Shown here: positions 7,848 to 10,735 of the stretch, one piece after another | Numbering within the stretch: position 1 is the first letter of the stretch | Layout of the letters: every line of letters starts with the position of its first letter | Source: CAZNVB01 sp964651495 | GTDB taxonomy: Bacteria > Acidobacteriota > Aminicenantia > Aminicenantales > UBA8522 | NCBI GenBank assembly: GCA_964651495.1 | Contig: CAZYWP010000108.1 | Span: 1-10,735 of the forward strand | DNA: 10,735 nucleotides | Direction of reading: 5' to 3' | The notes under the pieces: model-generated | What the model saw: only the letters and a program-made list of their open reading frames with translations | Databases searched by the model: none | Told to the model about the DNA's origin: nothing | Program-made: the position numbers and the translations under genes

Positions 7848-7854
7848 CTCCTTT
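7848..7854 (-). promoter_or_regulatory. Strong ribosome binding site that fixes the start of the secreted propeller gene
   Basis: Read on the minus strand, AAAGGAG lies seven bases before the ATG at 7840. This decides against the longer frame starting at 7885, which would put 15 extra charged residues before the signal peptide. Confidence 0.8.
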
Positions 7855-7940
7855 GAAATGGTTTTTGGTCTGGCTCCTTTTCCAATCACACATCCTCTCC
7901 ACCGGCCTCTTCTCAAACCTGTATGCCGGCGGGCCAATGA

Positions 7941-7970
7941 TTTATATCAACGGTCGCAGAAGAATGTCAA
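7941..7970 (-). promoter_or_regulatory. Near-consensus sigma-70 promoter for the secreted propeller gene
   Basis: On the minus strand, a perfect -35 TTGACA (7965-7970) is followed by 18 bases and TATAAA (7941-7946, five of six matches). Transcription would begin near 7934, giving a leader of about 95 bases with a good Shine-Dalgarno site. The 320-base region 7841-8160 is divergent and holds no supported gene. Confidence 0.7.
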
Positions 7971-8079
7971 GAAACATCCCGGCAGCCTGCCTGAGGCCGG
8001 GAGGCAAGCCCGGAGCTTTCGGTCGTTTTCTCTCGAGATTGGGGATTAAGTAGTCTGCTGGTTTGAGTCGCAATACCAT

Positions 8080-8108
8080 TTGAACCGCTTGAATGCTCTT
8101 GATAATAT
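8080..8108 (+). promoter_or_regulatory. Weak promoter candidate for the six-bladed propeller gene
   Basis: TTGAAC (8080-8085) lies 17 bases before TAATAT (8103-8108), or 15 bases before the better -10 match GATAAT (8101-8106). Either gives a leader of about 45-55 bases. Both fits are imperfect. Confidence 0.4.
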
Positions 8109-8160
8109 AGACCGGGAGATGGAGGCAGATGCGCCGCATTCCTATCTCTGCGAGGGGATA

Positions 8161-9147
8161 ATGAAAAAGGCTGTTCTATTCCTGCTCTTGCTTATTCCTC
8201 TAAATGTTGATCTCTTTCGATCGAGCGCTCTGCCGGATGAGAAAAAGGCTTTCTCCCTGAAAGAGGACCTCAGTCTGGGCGTCGAGGAGGGCGACGACAA
8301 CCTGATGTTCGGGAGCGTTGCCGATATTGGACTGGACGCCCTCGGCCGGATCTATATCCTGGATCGGGAGAACTGGCGAATCCAGAAATTCACGGAAAAC
8401 GGTGATTTTATATCCAGCCTCTCCATCAAACAGGGCCAGGGGCCGAGCGAGGTCTCCATGCTCACGGGCATGGCCGTCAGCCAGGCCGGCCTGGTTTTTC
8501 TCCTCGACCGGGGAGCGAACAAGATCGTCGTCCTGAACGCGGACGGCGCATTTGTCCACCAATTTATCCTGGAGTTTCAGGCTGCCCATCTCGGCTGCCT
8601 GGAGGGAGAGCGGGTCGCCGTCCTGGGGCTCCATCAGGGAAAAATTCTTCATGTGTTTGATGCGCAGGGCAGGCTTGAGGCCTCATTCGGCGATCCTTTC
8701 GAAGTCCCCGCGGCCCTCTCCCGGCATAAGGATATGCCGCTTTTGAGAATGCCCATGCGTTTCAACACGTCGCCCGAGGGAAGGATTTTCGTCCTGAACC
8801 CGCACCGATTCGAGGTCTCGGTCTTCGAGAAGGGAAAACTGGTTAAAAAATTGGCGGGGAAAAGCGACCTCTTCCAGCCGGCCTGGATTCAAAGCGAGAG
8901 CTCGCAAAGGATGGCGGTCATTTTTCCCTGGGTTTCCGCTCTGGAATCGGGCAACAGATATTATCTTGCGGTCTACCGGGTCGGCGGGAAAGAGCAGAAT
9001 GAGCTGATCATCTATGAGAATGAAGGGCCCGTTGGCTCTTTGCGGGTCGACGGCTTTCCCCGGGCAGTGGACGGCCAGGGCCGCCTCTATTTCGCCGACG
9101 AGACCGCCTTTCCCCGGATGATTCGCTATACAGTCTCCGAGAAATAG
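8161..9147 (+). CDS. Secreted six-bladed NHL-like beta-propeller protein
   Basis: This 328-residue protein starts with a signal-peptide-like segment (MKKAVLFLLLLIPLN); the cleavage point is uncertain, perhaps after SSA at 21-23, and no lipobox cysteine is seen. NHL-type blades follow, for example D-x-LGRIYILDRENWRI (59-74) and AGLVFLLDRGANKIVVL, then SPEGRIFVLNPHRFEVSVF and DGQGRLYFADE near the end. The GQGPSEV segment recalls the GxGPGEF motif of the '6-bladed beta-propeller' family common in Bacteroidota and Acidobacteriota. ATG 8161 was chosen over 8080 because GAGGGG precedes it and the signal peptide begins there. The function is unknown; sensing or binding outside the cytoplasm is likely. 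It is transcribed away from the larger propeller gene. Confidence 0.82.
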   Translation: MKKAVLFLLLLIPLNVDLFRSSALPDEKKAFSLKEDLSLGVEEGDDNLMFGSVADIGLDALGRIYILDRENWRIQKFTENGDFISSLSIKQGQGPSEVSMLTGMAVSQAGLVFLLDRGANKIVVLNADGAFVHQFILEFQAAHLGCLEGERVAVLGLHQGKILHVFDAQGRLEASFGDPFEVPAALSRHKDMPLLRMPMRFNTSPEGRIFVLNPHRFEVSVFEKGKLVKKLAGKSDLFQPAWIQSESSQRMAVIFPWVSALESGNRYYLAVYRVGGKEQNELIIYENEGPVGSLRVDGFPRAVDGQGRLYFADETAFPRMIRYTVSEK

Positions 9148-9155
9148 GCCATTTT

Positions 9156-9184
9156 TTGACCGGAAAGGCGTTTTCTGGTAAATT
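9156..9184 (+). promoter_or_regulatory. Promoter candidate for the small membrane protein gene
   Basis: TTGACC (9156-9161) is followed by 17 bases and TAAATT (9179-9184). A TGG just before the -10 makes an extended -10 element. The transcript would start near 9191, about 50 bases before ATG 9244. The -10 hexamer matches only four of six bases. Confidence 0.4.
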
Positions 9185-9243
9185 TATAAATCCCATAGGA
9201 TTAATAGGGAAGATGTCCTTCCACTGATATGAGAAGGAAAAAG

Positions 9244-9408
9244 ATGACCGTGATAGTCATCGGCGCGGTGGTCGGCGGGGTCGTCGGCTATCTCTATTAC
9301 CGCTTCATCGGCTGCCGGAGCGGGGCCTGCATCATTACCGGCAACCCCTACATCTCGACGCTCTACTGGTCCGTCCTGGGCGGCCTTATCGCCAACCTCC
9401 TGAAATAG
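9244..9408 (+). CDS. Small two-helix membrane protein, DUF6132-like
   Basis: This 54-residue product has two hydrophobic stretches (about 3-19 and 37-53) joined by a short loop with a cysteine pair, GCRSGAC (C24 and C29), then ITGNPYISTLY. From memory this pattern, GY-YY-F-GC..G.C-IT-NP-STLYG, matches the DUF6132 family of tiny membrane proteins. ATG 9244 is preferred over ATG 9229 because AGAAGGA lies a few bases before it. The cysteines could bind metal or form a disulfide, but the family's function is not known. The gene lies 96 bases after the propeller stop on the same strand and has a promoter candidate of its own. Confidence 0.75.
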   Translation: MTVIVIGAVVGGVVGYLYYRFIGCRSGACIITGNPYISTLYWSVLGGLIANLLK

Positions 9409-9555
9409 CCCCCGGCGGCATTTCTTAACCCGGGCTGCTCCTGAACATGATATGAATACGATCCGTCTCCCTCCCCGGGCAGCGGAAAAGCCGAGGCAAA
9501 ACTATTAAATTTGGCAGGTGAACTATAAAGACCTGACCTGGTCCAATGACCCCGT
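9409..9555. other. Convergent intergenic region without a gene
   Basis: The region lies between the 3' ends of the small membrane protein gene and the DUF2284 gene. It holds two near-copies of CCCGGGC(T/A)GC (9429-9438 and 9475-9484, approximate) and, at about 9515-9553, a stretch with AAAGACCTGACC. That stretch resembles ends of REP-associated or miniature elements, but no partner arm was found. No convincing terminator hairpin with a T-run is visible. Confidence 0.4.
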
Positions 9556-10095
9556 CTAATCAACCAGAAGGAAGGCGTAGCGGTTCATCGGCCGGTCGAA
9601 GCGCGAGAGGACCTCGATCGGATAGCCGAGCGACCGGACCGTGGCAAAGACATCCACGGCCAGAGCCTCTGGCGTTGGACGAGCCAACCGCGGCCGCTTG
9701 CAGGCCTCCCGAGTTCCCGAGCACTCGGCGCAGATATTGCAGCTGTCCAGGAAGAGAAGAAAAGCCTTTTCCCAGCCGGAGAGAAAAACTTCACGTTCGA
9801 GCTTGAGGAGCTTTAGGTTGATCTTCCGCGTCCAGGCGAACCGGTCCTCCGGCCGGGCCACCGACTTCTCGAAGTGAAAGACGACCGCCCGCCGGTACTC
9901 ACGGAAAAACCGCTCGCACTGGGCGACGCTTGGTACATTGGGCGGGCAGGAGGCCGTCCTGCCGTATTCACTGCATCCGTACAGGCATTTCATCCGCGCC
10001 CATTGAGCCACGACGATTTTCCGGGAGTCGAGCCACTTGAAATCGGAAAAACCGTGTTTCCGGAAGATTATTTCGAGCTGTGGTCGGCGTCTCAT
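9556..10095 (-). CDS. DUF2284 domain protein, predicted iron-sulfur or metal-binding protein
   Basis: This protein has 179 residues from ATG 10095. It has two cysteine clusters: MKCLYGCSEYGRTASCPPN (C-x3-C-x8-C-PP, at about 37-50) near the start, and CNICAECSGTREAC (C-x2-C-x2-C-x6-C) in the middle, followed by KRPRLARPTPEALAVD and RSLGYPIEVL. This arrangement is the known signature of DUF2284/COG5423 predicted metal-binding proteins; the second cluster looks like a [4Fe-4S] ferredoxin-type site. The protein is cytoplasmic, with no signal or membrane helix. ATG 10095 was chosen because GAGGAG lies six bases upstream; ATG 10113 would add six residues, lacks a Shine-Dalgarno site and probably lies upstream of the transcription start. 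The biochemical role is unknown. Confidence 0.85.
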   Translation of the reverse strand: MRRRPQLEIIFRKHGFSDFKWLDSRKIVVAQWARMKCLYGCSEYGRTASCPPNVPSVAQCERFFREYRRAVVFHFEKSVARPEDRFAWTRKINLKLLKLEREVFLSGWEKAFLLFLDSCNICAECSGTREACKRPRLARPTPEALAVDVFATVRSLGYPIEVLSRFDRPMNRYAFLLVD

Positions 10096-10111
10096 CAGGA
10101 GCTCCTCAATC

Positions 10112-10127
10112 ATATTCTACAGAATAT
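10112..10127. repeat. Palindrome overlapping the DUF2284 -10 element
   Basis: ATATTCT and AGAATAT form perfect seven-base arms with a two-base centre (AC). It covers the predicted -10 TAGAAT of the DUF2284 promoter and could be an operator. It was found by inspection only. Confidence 0.45.
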
Positions 10128-10142
10128 TCGGCTATTTGATAA
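10114..10142 (-). promoter_or_regulatory. Promoter candidate for the DUF2284 gene
   Basis: On the minus strand, TTATCA (10137-10142, four of six) is followed by 17 bases and TAGAAT (10114-10119, five of six). The predicted start near 10107 lies downstream of ATG 10113, supporting the start at 10095. Confidence 0.45.
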
Positions 10143-10152
10143 ATGTACATTT
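10141..10152. repeat. Perfect 12-base palindrome next to the DUF2284 -35 element
   Basis: AAATGTACATTT reads the same on both strands and touches the predicted -35. It may be a regulator binding site, or chance in AT-rich DNA. Confidence 0.4.
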
Positions 10153-10223
10153 TTCCCTGTCCGCCATTGATGACTGTAATGATAAGACTCTAGAAGCCTT
10201 CCTCTGCCGCAATATTTTCTCAC

Positions 10224-10252
10224 TTCCCGTTTCGGAGAGCCGGAATTATAAT
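10224..10252 (+). promoter_or_regulatory. Promoter candidate for the RNA methyltransferase gene
   Basis: A perfect -10 TATAAT (10247-10252) lies 17 bases after a poor -35, TTCCCG (10224-10229). The leader would be about 75 bases long. Confidence 0.4.
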
Positions 10253-10334
10253 GTGGCAGGTAAATGTTTTCAGATTTGCCCTGGGAATCGCGCTTTTTAA
10301 TTGGATTTGAGATGTGCCTCCGGGGAGAAAAAAT

Positions 10335-10735
10335 TTGAGAACGCCAGTGAGTATGCTGAAAGCCGAGATTCGACCGGAGCTTCAGGACCGTTTCGCCGTC
10401 GTGCTGGTCAGGCCGGAGAGCCTGGAAAACATCGGTCTGGTGGCCAGGGCGATGAAAAACACCGGGTTTCCAAGCCTGCGCATTGTCGGCCGGAAGAAAC
10501 TCGAGATCGTCTGCCCCCGGACCGCGGTCCAGGCCAAGGAAATTGTGCGTCAGGCGTTTTTTTTCACCGATCTGGGATCTGCAGTTGCCGACCTCCAGGT
10601 GGTTTTCGCCTCCACGGCCAAAGCGCGGAAAAACTACACCTGCCTTTCCTTCGACGAAGCGGTAAGGAGGATGCACTCGCTGAGCCCCCCGGCCAGAGTT
10701 GGACTTCTGTTCGGGAACGAGAGGACCGGCCTGAC
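10335..10735 (+). CDS. TrmJ/SpoU-type RNA 2'-O-methyltransferase (5' part, runs off the window)
   Basis: The first 133 codons are visible. The protein is a SPOUT-class methyltransferase of the TrmH/TrmJ family, which methylates ribose 2'-OH groups in tRNA or rRNA using S-adenosylmethionine. The N-terminal motif SLENIGLVARAMKNTGF (N32, R38) and the second motif GLLFGNERTGL at the edge are typical of the TrmJ group. The third motif and any C-terminal extension lie outside the window. The chosen start is TTG 10335, because GGGGAG lies seven bases upstream (10322-10327). In-frame GTG 10347 and ATG 10353 are alternatives with weaker sites. A run of eight T (10558-10565) lies within the frame, which stays open through it. 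The family is secure; assignment to trmJ itself is not. Confidence 0.85.
   Translation, partial: MRTPVSMLKAEIRPELQDRFAVVLVRPESLENIGLVARAMKNTGFPSLRIVGRKKLEIVCPRTAVQAKEIVRQAFFFTDLGSAVADLQVVFASTAKARKNYTCLSFDEAVRRMHSLSPPARVGLLFGNERTGL

Noticed and set aside
7997..8013. GC hairpin CCGGG/CCCGG with a seven-base loop
   Set aside because: The stem has only five pairs and lies upstream of both divergent genes, with no gene to terminate. No downstream T-run of quality is present.
6554..8053. 499-codon open frame on the plus strand opposite the secreted propeller gene
   Set aside because: It lies antisense to a gene with a signal peptide, a strong ribosome binding site and repeated DP motifs. Its product has no recognisable domain; long antisense frames are common in GC-rich genes.
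7964..8053. 29-codon frame starting with ATG in the divergent region
   Set aside because: Its only upstream signal is a weak AGAAGA; it overlaps the -35 of the minus-strand promoter and resembles nothing known.
1..10735. tRNA, rRNA, CRISPR arrays, intact transposase, phage or defence genes
   Set aside because: None was seen by reading both strands; no regularly spaced repeats and no transposase, integrase or nuclease motifs were found among the supported genes.

Overview
The window is GC-rich, tightly packed bacterial DNA with strong Shine-Dalgarno sites and sigma-70-like promoters. It has a kinase/TolB-like/TPR protein, secreted beta-propellers, a DUF6132-type small membrane protein and a DUF2284 protein. 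This mix, and the lack of any phage or plasmid hallmark, suggests an environmental bacterium of the Acidobacteriota/Aminicenantota kind. That placement is an inference from gene types, not from a marker gene.

Left part (1-3520, plus strand): a promoter-like site at 74-102 precedes a compact three-gene operon. It encodes an extended-SDR NAD(P)-binding protein whose catalytic-motif lysine is replaced by cysteine, a DapA/NAL-family aldolase or dehydratase with its Schiff-base lysine, and an MFS carboxylate transporter of the oxalate/formate antiporter type. Together they look like uptake and breakdown of an organic or sugar acid. The substrate cannot be read from the sequence. The convergent gap that follows (3521-3662) holds a long imperfect hairpin of 35 pairs with a four-base loop, resembling a REP or miniature mobile element.

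Middle part (3663-7840, minus strand): a large secreted beta-propeller protein is followed after 83 bases by a soluble Ser/Thr kinase fused to a TolB-like domain and TPR repeats. The short gap holds a strong inverted repeat. A promoter candidate is embedded in that repeat and would start the kinase transcript almost at its ATG, so the mRNA may be leaderless.

Right part (7841-10735): a 320-base divergent region carries promoter candidates for both flanking propeller genes. The plus-strand gene encodes a six-bladed NHL-like secreted propeller and is followed by a 54-residue two-helix membrane protein. A convergent DUF2284 iron-sulfur-type protein follows on the minus strand. Beyond a divergent region with two small palindromes lies the start of a TrmJ/SpoU-type RNA 2'-O-methyltransferase, which runs off the right edge. 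No tRNA, rRNA, CRISPR array or intact insertion sequence was seen.
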